From Dasypus novemcinctus (taxonomy: Eukaryota; Chordata; Mammalia; Cingulata; Dasypodidae): a DNA stretch of 64,000 nt. The notes beneath the pieces are model-generated. The model searched no databases. It was not told the DNA's origin and worked only from the letters and a program-made list of their open reading frames with translations. Each line of letters starts with the position of its first letter. The stretch's first letter is position 1. Both the position numbers and the translations under genes were made by a program. Of this stretch, positions 43,205 through 56,580 are shown one piece after another. The DNA lies in NCBI RefSeq assembly GCF_030445035.2, contig NC_092216.1, positions 11,409,405 to 11,473,404 on the forward strand, read 5' to 3'.

Positions 43205-45340
43205 TAAAATTTTTTTATTCTAAAGATGATTTAGGTTACATAAATGTTAAATAAGAAATATCGGGGATTTCCATAAACCCCATTACCTCTGCCTCCCCCA
43301 CTTCCTCCATTAACAATTGTCACAAACTATGGACTATAGTTTGCATTACAGTTTACATTTTGCACAGCACAAATTTATAGGTTATGACAAAATGTATAAT
43401 ACCTGTATCCATCATACAATGTCCTCCAGAATAATCCCAAAGTCCCCCAAATATCCTATGTTACACCTATTCTTCCCTCTCCCTCCCCCAAAACAACTGA
43501 TAGCCACTGCCTTTATATCAGAGATATAAGTTCTTCCATTTTTGGAATAATAATAAATCTACTTTGGTTCACAGTTCCATTTTCCTCCCCTTATGTTTGT
43601 TCTTTTCTCAATCTTGAGAATTGTGTGCTGATGACTGTTTTAGACAGTCAAATGGGTACTGATGCAAAATACCAGAAATTAGTAGGTTTTTATAAAGGGT
43701 ATTTATTTGGGGTAGGAGCTTATAGATAAAGCATAAGTTACTTCCCTCACTAAAGTCTATTTGGAGCAAGATGGCTGCCAACGTCTGTGAGGGTTCAGGC
43801 TCCCTGTGTTCCTATGTTCCTGGGGCTTGCTTTTCTCTGGGCTCAAGATTCCTTTCTTCCTGGGGATGGCTTCCTTTCCCTCTGTGTACTGACTTCCCAG
43901 GGCTCCAGCATAAGTCTTCAGTGTCAAACTCCATCATCAAAACTCCAACATCAGAAAACCCTCAACACTGTTCTTCACCATGCCTTTTATCTGTGAGTCC
44001 TAATCATAACTCAATCATGCCCAGGTACAGATCAGATTACAAGCATAATCCAATATTTCTTTTTGGAATTCATCAATTATATCAATCTGCTATAGTGACC
44101 CACTCTGTTTCTACTTGAGAGGAGCTGTGATCCCAAGGGGCAGATGACTAGAACTGTCTTGCATGAAGTTGTAGAAACTCTGGTTTCTTTTTTTTTTTTT
44201 TTTTGGAATGGACATTGTCCTTCATCATCCTTTTGTTAGTTGTCCTGGGTTGTCCAATAAACTGGAGATTAGGTGTTACAAATCTGCTGAGAATCAGGGT
44301 TCAACTGGTGTATGAACAGACTGAAGATTCAAGTTTCTGGGGCACATATTTAACTACTATAGTTCTACTTCTAAGTTCAAATAAAAGGGGTATAAGAGTC
44401 ATGTGTAGGGAAATTATAAATTAGCCTAACTCTGTTACACTAAGGAGCATATATTCCAAAATAAGGTCCACTGACAGGGTACTGAATTCCTAGGATTGTG
44501 AGCTCTGTCCAAAGTGTCTGAATGTCCCTAGAGTCCTCAGGTGTCCCACAGATTGAAGCTTGGTTTACTGTGGCAATGATATCCTGCTGAGATGTGCATT
44601 AAGGGTAACCTCTGAAATGACCTCCCAACTTGCTTTGAAATCTCTTAGCCATAAAAATTCATTTGTATTTAATATTTCATCCATGGTCATGATATTTTTC
44701 CAAGTGCAGTGCTAGTTGGCTCCATAATAATCTGGGAGATGACAGAGAGGTTCATCCCCAGGAATCATGTCCCACATCAGGGAAAATGTGTGTGTTTATA
44801 TGCTGAGCTTGGCTTAGAGAAAGGTGATATGTGAACAAGAATGCTTTCAGGATGCTCTTAGGGAATATATAATACTTGATTAAGTTTCAGTTTCATTAGA
44901 ATGAAGTTCATAAGTACCAGAATCAAGGGTCTGGCATTATGGCCTGTTCCCCTTTACTATGCAATGCCCATGTACTTAGGGGATTCTTGCCTACTCTACT
45001 AGAGAAAGCAGCAGGACCTCCCAGGATGATTCTTTTTGTTATCGTTTGGGTTTCCACCCACCAAGACAATATCTTATGACCACATGAACTTATTCATATG
45101 CCCTAGAGGCATACCCTATGTGCACCCTTCCTCACACATCACCCTATCACTTACACACCAATCAGTGATCCTCCTCTGCCACAGTTGTGAAACTTCTGTG
45201 ATCCAAAACATCCCCAAATAGTCAAAATAAAAACAAATAAAATAATAAGAAAATAAAATAGTAATAATTAAAAATAAATAAAATCCAGAATAAAATAAAA
45301 TTGCACATGCATCTTTCATCATTGTAAGATCTGTTGAAGA
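43205..45340 (-). mobile_element. L1-K: L1 3'UTR fragment, minus strand, with an internal unassigned repeat
   Basis: Reverse complement of an older L1 3'UTR, with the 3' end at the left (tgaaataaccattta-type complement near 43205-43260) and the 5' break near 45340. At 43630-44110 it contains a foreign segment (ccagaaattagtaggtttttata at its left) related to 14898-15042. Past a T run at 44188-44206 the 3'UTR continues. L1-I ORF2 resumes near 45341 with gatggaagagcacaaag. Confidence 0.6.
43630..44110. repeat. Unassigned interspersed repeat inside L1-K
   Basis: About 480 bp beginning tgttttagacagtcaaatggg, less AT-rich than the L1 around it. Its first part resembles 14898-15042. It has no long coding frame of note (115 codons at most). 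I cannot assign it to a DNA-transposon or LTR family by eye. Confidence 0.4.
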
Positions 45341-47779
45341 AACTACCTTTGATGGAAGAGCACAAAGAAGTTGAAAGTGAAAAACTGGGAAAAGGTATTA
45401 CATACAAATAATAACCAAAAAAAAAAAAAAATGCTTGGAGTAGTGATACTAATATCAGACAAAATAGATTTTAAATGTTAAACTGTTATATGGTAAAGAA
45501 GATCATATATTTAAATAGAATGGGAAATTCATCAAAAATAAATAACAGTAGTAACTATTTTTCTAACGTGGGTGCCCCAAATCACATGACGTATACACTG
45601 GAAAAAACAATGAAGGAAGAAATAGATATTTCTATGATAATAGAAGGAGAAATTAATCCACCAATCTCAGTATTAAGTAGAATATCTGGAAGTAGCTTCA
45701 ATAAGGAAAAAGAGAGTTGAGTAGTCTGAAAAATGAATTGAACTAACAATCATTTTTAGAACATTACATCAAAAACAACATTATATACATTCCTCTCAAA
45801 TGTCCAAACATATTTCTTCAGGATAGAACATAGGTTAGGTCACAAAATTGGTCTCAATAAACACAAAAAGATTGAAATTATACTCAGCATTTTCTCTAAT
45901 CATAAAGAAAGGAGGCTAGAAATCAGTAACAGATGGGAAAATTCATAAACATTTGGAGATTAAACAAAAAAAATTTAAACAGTCTGTGTCAAAGAAGAAA
46001 TTAGAAGAGAAATCAGTAAATATCCCAAGAAAAATGAAAATGTAAACACAAGATGTAACAATTTATAGGATGCCACAATGGTAATGCTGAGAGGGAAACT
46101 TATAGCCCTTACACATACATTACTAAAGAAGAAAGAGCTAAAAAAAAAAAGGGACCTAGCTTCACACCTGGAAGAACTAGGAAAAGATCAGCAAACTAAT
46201 CCCAATGCAAGCGGAGGGAAACAAATAACATAGATTAGAGCAGAATTAATTGAAATTGAGAACAAAAACATAAAAGCAAAAGAAGATAAACAATATCAAA
46301 AATCTTTAGCTAGATGACAAAGAAAAGAGAGAAGATACAAATAAATAAAATCAGAAATGTTAAAGAGATCATGACAAATGACCTATGGAAAAATAGAGAT
46401 CATAAAATGATACTTTGAATAAGTGTATGACAAAAAATGAGAAAGCATATATGAAATGGATAAATTCCTAGAAACACATGAACAACTGATCCTAGAAGAA
46501 ATATATCTCAGCAAACCAGTCACAAGAGCTTGAAACAAGCATCAAAACCTTCCAAGGAAATGAAAACCTCAGGAATGGATGGTTTCACAGAAGGCTGCTG
46601 ACATTGAATGAAGATTTAATACTAATCTTTCTGGAACTCTTCCAAAAAATTGAACAGAAAGAAACACTAACAAACTTATACTATGAAGCCAAAATCATGA
46701 TAACACCAAAACAAAATAAAGATATTATAAAAAATGTATCATGAAAAAAGAACATTACAGATTAATTTCAAAAAGTGAAAAATCATTAAAAAAATCCTTG
46801 GTAATTGAATCCAAAAGCACATTAAAATAACTATTTATCACAAAGAATTAGATTTTTCCAGGTATGGAAGGCTAGTTCAATGGAAGAAAATCAGTCAGTG
46901 TTATAAACCATACTAATAAATAAATGAAGAAAAATCACATGATAATTTCAATTGACTCTGTAAAGGCCATTTGACAAAATACAGCATCCATTCTTGATAA
47001 AAACTCTCTGAAAGATAGGAATAGAAGGAAACATTCTTAACATGATAAAGGGCATATTTGAAAAACCCACAGCTAACACTGTATGCAACAATGAAAGATT
47101 CCTGCTGAGATGGAGAACAAGATGGAGATGCCAATTATCACCACAGTTGTTCAATATAGTGTTAGATGTTCTAGCTACAGCAATGAGAGAGGTTAGAAAA
47201 AGAGAAAGATACCCAAATAGGAAAGGAAGTAGTAAAACTTATACTATTCACTGATGATATGATCCCATACCTGGAAAATACTGAAAAATATATAAAATAC
47301 ACAACAAAGCTCCTGGAGCTTATAGATGAGCTCAGCAAAGTGCCAGCATACAAGATTAATATACAAAAATAGGTAACAAATCTACACACTCATAATGAGG
47401 AGGAAAACAGAAAGAAATTTCTTTTGCAATAGCAAGAAAAAGAATTAAATATACATGAATTTACTTATCCAAAGTGAAAAAGGATCTGTATTCAGAAAAC
47501 TACAAAACATTATAAAAGTCAAAGAAGACCTAAGTAAATGGAAGGGCATCCAGGGTTCATGGTCTGCAAGACTAAATATCATTAAGATGTTATTTCTACT
47601 CAAAGTGATTTACACATTCAGTACAATCCCTGTAAAATTCTAAAAGTCTTCTGAAATGGAAAAGCCAATTTTCAAATACATTTGGAAGGGAAACAGGCTC
47701 CAAATAGCCAAAAATATCTTAAAAGAAGAACAAATTTGGAAGACTCTCAGTTCATGATATTAAAAATATTACTTAAAGT

Positions 47780-47813
<34 letters not shown>

Positions 47814-48212
47814 ATGGCACAAAGAAAGACATTGAACAATCAAATTAAACTGAGCATTCAGGCATTCAGAAATATACCTCACATCTATGATCATTTGGAA
47901 AAGCCTGTAAAACACACACAGTTGGGTCAGAGAAGTCTGTTCAACAAATAATGCTGGGAAAACTGGATATCCAAATCCAAATGAGGAAAGAGGAAACTCA
48001 ATTAACTAAAATTTAACTAAAAAAAGAATCAAGGACTTAAATATAAAACCTAGAATCATTAAAGTCCTACAAGATAATGTAGGGAAACTTCTTCAAGATC
48101 TTGTAGGTGTTGGTCTCTTCAATCTTATACCAAATCATGAGCAAAGAAAAGAAAAGATAAATGGGACCTCCTCAATTAAACATGGCTGTGCTTCAAGCGA
48201 CTTTGTTAAATA
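45341..48212 (+). pseudogene. L1-I ORF2 relic
   Basis: Endonuclease, RT and downstream regions follow in order (for example cctagaaacacatgaac near 46470, cagctaacactgtatgc near 47071, the decayed RT core near 47240). Many frameshifts and stops are present. A (TA)n tract lies at 47783-47810. It is interrupted near 48212 (gcgactttgttaa) by L1-D and resumes at about 55239 (aaggcagcctactt). Confidence 0.65.
47783..47810. repeat. (TA)n microsatellite
   Basis: A perfect alternating TA run of about 14 units within L1-I ORF2. Confidence 0.95.
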
Positions 48213-48332
48213 GCAAAAAGTATACTGAGAGGGAAATTCTTAGCCATAAATTCATATATTAAGAAAGAAGAGGTAAAACGGAATACCTAATGGCACATTT
48301 GGAAGAATTAGTGAAAAAACAAAATAATGCGA

Positions 48333-48419
<87 letters not shown>

Positions 48420-48967
48420 CAGAACTAAATGAAATAGAAAATAAGAAAGCCCTAGGAAAAAATAAACAAACCAAAGATATGGTTCTTTGAGAAGATCAAT
48501 GAAATTGGCAAACCATTAGCTATAGACTAAAGAAAAAAAGAGAGAAGATGCAAATACACAAAATAAGAAATGAGATAGGGCATATCACCACTGACTCCAC
48601 AGATATAAAGACTGTCATAAGAGGACACTTTGAAGAAACTATATTCCAACAAGAAGGACAATTTAGAAATATATAAGTGGCCTACACTGATGAAAGCAAA
48701 AGTTGATGTCAACAAACCAATCACAAGTAAAGACACAAAATTAGTCATTAAAAACCTCCCAAATAAGAACCCTGGGCCAATAGCACCACAAGTGAATTCT
48801 ACCAAACGTTCTGGAAAGAGCTAATAACAATCTTGCTCAAACTCTTCCAAGAAAATTGAAATAGAAAGAACTTTGTGTAACTCATTCTATGGGCCAGTAT
48901 TACCCTAATACCAAAGCCAAACATAGACAACACAAGAAAGGAAAATTACAGACCAATTTCTCTAATG
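48213..48967 (+). mobile_element. L1-D, ORF2 left part
   Basis: Begins within the ORF2 linker (tactgagagggaaattcttagcc) and matches L1-A from about 28840 on, through to tctaatgaaccta. There the solo LTR has inserted. Decayed by indels and by the (GAAA)n expansion at 48331-48419. Confidence 0.75.
48331..48419. repeat. (GAAA)n microsatellite, about 22 units
   Basis: A perfect tetranucleotide array. L1-A has a short gaagaaagaaagaaagaac at the same place in ORF2 (about 28963-28981), so the tract grew from a pre-existing seed. The lysine/glutamate-rich frame across it is a by-product. Confidence 0.95.
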
Positions 48968-48973
48968 AACCTA
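48968..48973. repeat. 6-bp TSD of solo LTR 2, left copy
   Basis: aaccta, repeated at 49838-49843. The L1 sequence without the LTR would read atgaacctacatgc, close to atgaacctagatgc in L1-B (21889 region). Confidence 0.9.
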
Positions 48974-49837
48974 TGCGGTCACCCCTCGGGCTGAAGTGTG
49001 GTTTGCTGGCCTGGCGGGGGAGCAGCCGCGGCAGGCCAAGCCGCTGCCCCCATAATAGGGTGGCTGGTCGGACTCACCGCCACCCCTGAAGGGAGCTCGG
49101 CATGGGTGCAGAGTGCCCTCGGGTCTCCCCTTCTCGGCAGCCATGCTTCCGCGGCCGCCCCTCCTCCCGGATGGCGCCACACGATGCCTTGTGGGGCGGC
49201 ACCCTTCTTCTTCTTTCTCCCTGCGCAGGCACAGGGCAGAAAAATCCAGTCTGCCCTTTTCCCTCCCCCGACAGCAGCAACAGCCAGGCGTGGGCGGGAA
49301 AATCCAGTCTGCCCTTTTCCCTCCCCCCGACAGCAGCAACAGCCAGGCGTGGGTGGGAAACTCAAGTCTGCCCTCCACCCCAGCAACAGCAGCCACCAAT
49401 CCCTAAACCCTGCCCCTTCCCCCAGCAACAGCAACAGCCAATCCCTAACCGCCACCCCTCCCCCGTCCAGTACCACCCACTGACCTTTCGCCGGCAACCA
49501 ATCAGAACAGGGAGTGGCTTCGACCAATCAGCCTTCCCCAGCCCCTATAAAACTGTTGCCTCTCCCTCAGTAAAGTGGACTTGCGTGTTTACCTTGTCTC
49601 CGCGGTAGTTCTTCTGCTGTGCGCCCTCCAGTCCTGAGAGCCCCCGACAAGGGCCTGGCCTCCCTTGTCCCCAGTTTGTCGCCTGCTTCTCCAGGCGACC
49701 CCTTCGTCGCCGGCTTCGCCGGGCAACCCCGTCAACCAAACCGTGCAACCCCTGTAAGACCGACCCCTCGTCCAAAGCTGGACCGACCCCTCGTCCGCAG
49801 CCAGACCCCACCTCTACCGACCGAGCAAACCGTCGCA
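48974..49837 (+). mobile_element. Solo LTR 2 (864 bp), same family as LTR 1
   Basis: From tgcggtcac to aaccgtcgca, within L1-D ORF2. The sequence is nearly the same as LTR 1 in U3 and promoter. Differences: 97 bp shorter, mainly from fewer minisatellite units in the 3' part, and gggagtggc in place of gggcgtggc in the promoter. No internal retroviral sequence is present. It must be younger than L1-D. Confidence 0.92.
49496..49552 (+). promoter_or_regulatory. LTR 2 core promoter
   Basis: CCAAT boxes in caaccaatcag (about 49496-49502) and cgaccaatcag (about 49521-49531), and TATAAAA at 49546-49552. The GC-type box between them has one CpG lost relative to LTR 1. Function inferred. Confidence 0.6.
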
Positions 49838-52340
49838 AACCTACATGCTAAAATCCTCAAAAATTTCTTTCTAATCATATTCAACAACACATAAAATGAA
49901 TTATACACCATGACCAAGTGAGTGTCATCCCTGATATGCAAGGATGGTTCAACATAAGAAAATAAATGTATTATACCATATAAACACACCAAAAGAAAAA
50001 CATCACATATCATGTCTATAAATGCAGAAAAAACATTCAACAAAATACAATACCCTTTGCTGATAAAAGCACTGCAAAAAATAGGAATAGATGGAAACAT
50101 TTTAAACATGGTAAGGTATGCATGATAAACACACAGCTAACATCATACACATTGGTGAAATCCTAAAATCTTTCCCTCTAAGATCAGGAACAAGACAAGG
50201 ATGCCCACTATCACCCCTCCTATTTAACATTGTTTTAGAAGTATTAGCTTGAGCACTGAGGTAAGAAACAGATGAAAAAAAAAAGAATCCAAATTGGACT
50301 GGAAGTTAAAATTTCACTATTTGTAGATGACGTGATTGTATACATAGAAAGCCCTGAGAAATCTACACAAAGTTTCTGGAACTTAGAAATGAGTTCAGGA
50401 AAGTCACAGGTTATAAGGTCAATGTGCAAAAATCAGTAGTGTTTCTGTACACCAAGAATGAACAATCTGAGGAAGGAATCAAGAAAACTATACCATTTAC
50501 AATAATAATTAAAAATCAAATATAAAGAAATAAATTTAACTAAAAATGTAAAAAATGTACACAGAAAACTATAAAACATTGTCAAAGGAAATCAAAGACT
50601 TAAATAAATGGAAGAATATTAGCTGTTCATGGATGAGAAGACTAAATATCTTTAAGATGTCTATCCTACCCAAACTGTTCTACAGATTTAATGCAATCCC
50701 AATAAGAATCAACACAGCATTTTTAAAAAAGATTTATTTATTTCTCTCCCCTCCCCCTCACTCTGGTTGTCTGTTCTCTGTGTCTATTTGCTGTGTCTTC
50801 TTTGTCCGCTTCTGTTGTCGTCAGCAGCATGGGAATCTGTGTTTCTTTTGCATCATCTTGTTGTGTCAGCTCTCCATGTGTGCGGCACCATTACTGGGCA
50901 GGTTGCACTTTCTTTCGCACTGGGTGGCTCTACTTTTGGTGTGGCATGGCACTCCTTGTATGGATAGGCACTGTACATGGGCCAGCTCCACACGGGTCAA
51001 GGAGGCCCAGGGTTTGAACCATGGACCCCCATGTGATAGATGGACATGCTAACCACTAGACCACATCAAACTGGAAAAACTAACTATGAAATTTATTTGG
51101 AAGGAAAAGATACCTCAAATAACTAAAGACGTTGAAAAAGAAAAATGAAATTGGAGGAATCACACTATCTGATTTTAAAACATATTACAAAGCTATAATG
51201 CTCAAAATAGCATGATATTGGAGCAAGGATAGACATACTGGTCAAAGGAATTGAACTGAGAGTTCTGATATAGATCCATTCATAAACAATCATCTCATAT
51301 TTGACAAGGCCACCAAGCCCACTCAACTGGGAGAAAATGGCCTTTTCAAAAAATGGTGCTTGGAGAATGAGATATCCATTTGCAAAAGAATGAGAGAGGA
51401 ATATCACCCCACACCTTACACAAAAATTAACTTAAGATGGATCAAAGACCTAAATATAAGAGACACAATCATAAAGACCTTGGAAGACAATGCAGGGAAG
51501 GATCTACAGAACCTTGGAATAGGAAATGACTTCATGAACTTCACACCCAAAGTATAAGCAGTGAAAGAAAAAATAGATAAATAGGACCTCCTCAATATTA
51601 AAGTCTTTTGTACCTCAAAGGAATTTATCAAGAAGTGAAAAGACAGCCTACCAAATGGGAGAAAATATTTGGTAACCGTATATTTGATAGGAACCATATA
51701 TTTGATATCCAGCATATATAAACCTTACACACACAAAAAGACAACAACCCATTTAAAAATGGACTAGTGATTGGAGTAGACATTTCTCCAAAGAAGAAAT
51801 ACAAATAGCTAAAAAGCACATGAAAAGATGCTTAACATCACCAGCTATTAGGGAAATGCAAATCCAACTACAATAAGATATCATCTTAAACCTATTAGAC
51901 CAGCAGTTACTAAAAATCATAGATGAGTTTGTGGAGGAATAGGAACCCTCAAACACTGCTGGTGGGAATGTAAAAGGATCCAGTTATTGAGAAAGACAGT
52001 TTGATGATTCCATAAAAAACTAGCTATAGATATGCCACATGACCCGGAAATTTCAGTGCTGGTTATATACCCAGAAAAATTGAAAACAAGGTCAGGAACC
52101 AATATATGCACACCCTTGTTCATAGTGGTATTATTCACTATTGCCAAAAATTGGAGTCAACCCAAATGTCCATCAACAGATGAATGGATAAACAAAATGT
52201 AGTATATACATACAATGGAATATTACTCACCTGTAAGTAGGAATAAAGTACTAAAATACAGGATAACATGGATGAATCTTGAGCACCTTAAGTTTAGTAA
52301 GCAAGCCAGGCAGGCATTGAAGAACAAATGCCACATTACC
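49838..52340 (+). pseudogene. L1-D ORF2, RT to C-terminus
   Basis: Continues L1-D after the LTR: aacctacatgctaaaatcctc, then the RT core (gacaaggatgcccactatc near 50193, tttgtagatgacgtgattg near 50320), thumb and C-terminal parts to about 52340. Multiple frameshifts and stops are present. The RT motif reads F-V-D-D (A to V). A DAS-SINE interrupts it at 50717-51066. Confidence 0.75.
50717..51066 (-). mobile_element. DAS-SINE (minus strand)
   Basis: Same family as 11621-12040 (shared strings tcaaggaggccc, gggtttgaacca, ctgtgtctatttgctgtgt), shortened in the middle. The T-rich start on the plus strand is its A tail (aaaaaagatttatttattt complement). It is inserted in L1-D between cacagcattttt and aaactggaaaaac. 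Confidence 0.85.
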
Positions 52341-55238
52341 TCTTTGATGATTAAATAAATCAAGCTGTCTCAGAGAGCTAGAGACTGCAAAATAGGCTTA
52401 CAGGAAATAGGAGGGAGAGAAGGTTATGAGCCAATGCCCACATGTGCAAATTCTATAATAAAGTGGAGGTAAGTGTTTGTGCAGTGAAGGGATAGACAGA
52501 CATATAGGCATACTCTTAGGTTGGGCTTTGCAGGCTTGAGGTGGGCAGGATGGGAAAGTTGGTCCATGGAATTGAAGGGAGGATTGGGGGGAAGCAGGTG
52601 AACATGGGGAACTGTCAGGTATGTGGTTGAAACTACAATGTTGAGAAAACTCTTTAGAAAATATAATAAGGAAGGATTATTAGTTTAAGGTGTTTGATGG
52701 AGGTATCTGGCACATGGTGAACCTGGGGCAGGTTTCTAGGGAGTGTGTGAATGCTCATCTTGTCATGATGCATTATATTAGTGGGTGGAGGCCCATACAA
52801 TTTGGGGGGAAAATGTACCCCCATCCTGGGGAGGTCTGGTGTTCTCAAACAGAGGGGAGGGTGTCTCTCAAGAACATGGGTGGCTTCCAATAGGGGAGGA
52901 CAGACTAGTGTGTGAAACACTCAGGATTGTTTTAATATTTATGAATCTTGTCCTTCAGGTAGTTTTGCTTGATTGTCAGTGTGGGCCCCAGGGTGGGAAG
53001 AGAGGAATAGAGTAGATGGAAGATGGGTAACGGCTGGGTAATGGAGGTGTTTTGCATGATCATGCAGTGATGGATGCAGGCAATTTTACATTTTAACAAA
53101 AATTTGTAGAGGTGTATATGGTCTTAAATGTAAACCATAATGTAACCAAAAAATTTATAAAGAACCTTGTCTAAAGCATAAACCATAATGTAAACCATAG
53201 TGCAATCATGGTTGGTAGCTCTGTTTCAATATTTGTACATTAGTTGTAGCAAATATAACATTCATATATAAAAAGATTATTGCTGGGGAGAGGGAGGAGG
53301 GAAAGGATGTTGTGTTTGTGGGAACCCCCTATATTCTATATTTGACTTACGGTGATCTAAAACTTTTTTGAAGACATAATTTTTTTAAAAGATGTAAGAT
53401 ATTGAGGAAAAAAGGGAAGAGAATGCCTTATCACCGTACATACATGGGAACACCTATTACTGTGCTAAAAGGAAAAATGCCAAAAGTATTTTATGATTTT
53501 TTCATTTTTCAATACCCCAATTAGTTTTTTCTTTATTTCAGTTTTTCTAAATTATCATGTATTCTATTTCTAATCTTTAAGCATATCATTACTATTTCAT
53601 TTTCCTGTTAATTGAATTTGCCAATACATTAGGCTTCATTTTTGAAAAAGTTTGGATCACAGAAGGGTTCAGCTATGGCGAGGAAGGAGCCCTGGTGTGG
53701 GGTGTTATGATGGGGATGCATGTGTGGAAGGGAGTGCTCCAGGGTATGCTTATAGGGTATATGGTATGTTCAGATGTTAATTGGTTATTGTCATAATGGG
53801 TAAAGTTTTGCATGACAACTGAGGGGGTGTTGAGTTGGACTCAGCAGGGGAGCTCCATTACATTCCCCAATGGAACAGTACCAATACCCCAAGTACAAGG
53901 TCAGAGACCCATGAAGGATAGTCCAGGGATGGGCCCTTGATACTGATGACTATGCTTATGAGCCTCTGTGCCTGAAATTTCAACTAGGCCTACCTAGAAC
54001 TGTAGGATGCCTAAGAGTCACCTCCTGAGAGCCTTTGCGTTGGTCAAATGTGGCCACTGTCTAATCCAAATGTAAATGCATTACCTTCCCCTCTAGTATG
54101 GGACATGACTCCTGGGGATGAGCCTCCCTGACACTGAGTTATTAAAACCAATCACCATCTGGTGATGCAATGAGAAAAAGATCTTGAACAAAAGAGGGAT
54201 TTGATAAAGACAAATGAGTTTATGTGGCTAAGAGACTTCAAAATGGGTCAGGAGGTTATCAGAGTGTTCTTTATTCATGTCTCAGCAGGATCCCAGAGAC
54301 ATCCAAAGTAGATACAACCCCAGTTACTGGTTCTCTCGAGGGCTACAGAGACACCCAAGTCCCACAGTCATGGCAGATGGCTCTGGAGGTCAGTGCCTTG
54401 CCAGTGGGTCTTATTTTGGAACCTGTGCTCCTGAGTGTGAGGGAGTTGGATTCAGATATAATGTCTCTATGCATGCCTCTTCTGCCACTTTTACTGAACC
54501 TGTGGTTGGTGTGGGGTTGGTGTATGCTCAGAAGACTTGAATCTCTGTACTGTCCATGTGCCACCTGGGCCTTGAGCCTCAGCAGAATTGCAACACCAGT
54601 TCATTGTACTTACCAAGGTGAGCTAACAAGGAAGTGAGAATGATCAACCGCCACACGAAGGAACACAGAGAGTCTACAACTGCAAGCAGAAAAATCCCAT
54701 CCATCAGCCATGTGGGATCTAAGCCCTCTCTCAATTTAGAAGTGGAGTGGGCATCACCATCCCAGTATCCTCATGATGGAGGAATAAAATATGGATTAGA
54801 ATGGAGTTACTGGTATTCTACTATTGAAATGTTGTGACTCTAGAAACGGAAGGAATTATATCATCAATGTGGAGACAGTGGCCACGGGAGTGGCTGAAGG
54901 CAAGAAGAGGGAAAAAGAGATGTGACATTTGGGCATTTTGGGGACTTGGTGTTGTCCTGAATTATATCACTGGAACAGAAGAAGGATATTATTTATCCGG
55001 CCATAATCTCTGAATGAACTGGGAGAGAGTGTAAACTGCAACATAAACTATAACACACGCTTGTGTAGCAGTGCTCCAAAATGCATGCATCAAATGAAAT
55101 GAACATGTCACACTAATGAAGGAGGTTGATGTGGGAGGAGTGGCGGTGTGGGGAATGGGGTATAAGGGAGTCTCATATTTTTTAATGTAACATTTTGTGT
55201 AATCTATGTATCTTAAAAAAAGATAATAAAAAATTTTT
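52341..55238 (+). mobile_element. L1-D 3'UTR (about 2.9 kb)
   Basis: The long L1 3'UTR in a form diverged from L1-A and L1-B but collinear. It includes a decayed relative of the recurrent 3'UTR ORF (54634-54837) and ends tttttaatgtaacattttg plus an A-rich tail near 55238. Confidence 0.75.
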
Positions 55239-56345
55239 AAAGGCAGCCTACTTAATGGCAGATAATATTTGGAATACTCAATAAGGGTTTGTTTTCATGT
55301 TATATAAAGAGATCGTATAGCTGAAGACAAAAAGACAAGCAGCCAAATTTTATAAATGGGAAAACACTTGAATAGACATGTCTCCAAAGAGGAAATACAA
55401 ATAGACAAAAAGCACATGAAAACAAGCTCAACCTCACTATTTTTGCTGGGAAATCCAGCAAAACTACAGTGAGAAATGCCTTAAAGAATGATCATTATTT
55501 TATAGAAAACTTTGAGGGCTGGAAAGGATGTGGAGAAATAGGAACACTCTTTCACTGTTACTGGGGATGTAAAATGGTACAGTCTCTAAGCAATTTGGCT
55601 GTTCCTCAGAAAGCTAACTATAAAGATTGCCCTATGATCCACCAATCTTGGGAATATATTCAGAAGAACTGAAAGCAAGAATGCAAATAGATATTTTCAC
55701 AACAAATTTCATAGCAGCATTATTTGGAAATGCTAAAATATGGAAACACCAAAACATCCATCAGTGAATGAATGGATTAAAAACATGGTTTATACATGAG
55801 ATGGAATACTATTTAGCTATAAGACAAAATGACGTCAGGATGCATATGACAACATGGATGAACCTTGAGGACATTATGTTCAGTGAAATGGCAAAGAAGA
55901 TACTAAATCAATGCCAAGGGCAAACAATGGAGGAATAATATAGGATATGGGATTTTTTCTTTTGGAATAATGAAAATGTTCTAACATTGACTGCAGGAGA
56001 TGACAGCTCAACTCTGTTATGAAATTGAGAGTCACTGCCTGTATACTTTGGGTGGATTGTACAGTGACCCCAGTGGTGGATGAAGGACTGTGGTAAAAAG
56101 TACAAATATGAGAGCATGCTCTCATAAATTATAACAAATATACAATACTAATATGTGGTGTTAATGATAGGATTGCTTGTGGGAAAAACACATCAAATGT
56201 AACTAAGGACTATAGTTAGCAATTATGTTATGATAATGTTCTTTCATCATTTGTGACAAATGTACCACAACCATATTGCTGGGTGGGTGATGCATGGGAA
56301 TCCTGCATAATATGCATGAATGTTTTGTAAACTCACATCTTCTAT
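55239..56345 (+). mobile_element. L1-I ORF2 C-terminus and 3'UTR
   Basis: aaggcagcctacttaatgg joins the sequence lost at 48212. It continues through the ORF2 C-terminus (accttgaggacattatgttcag near 55861) and an AT-rich 3'UTR ending near 56345 (ataaaaataaacc). Confidence 0.65.
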
Positions 56346-56580
56346 AAAAATAAACCAAAAAGAATATTGGAAGGACAGGAAAAAATGTTTAATAGTATGG
56401 GGACTATATAGGAATGTTGTCTTTTACGACTTTTCTGTAAAAATTATAGGCCATTTGAATATTCATGTTGACACAACACTAGGTGAACATTCATTTGTCA
56501 CTGTCCTGTTTCCATTTATTCAGAATGTGAATATATATATGTATATATATATATGTAAATAAGCTTCATGAACCTGGAAT
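56346..56580. other. No recognisable gene or named repeat
   Basis: An AT-rich stretch with a short TA/TATG run near 56530-56555. It lies between the end of L1-I and the next L1 relic. Confidence 0.4.

Noticed and set aside
48290..48490. Lysine/glutamate repeat protein
   Set aside because: Translation of the (GAAA)n microsatellite within a dead L1 ORF2.
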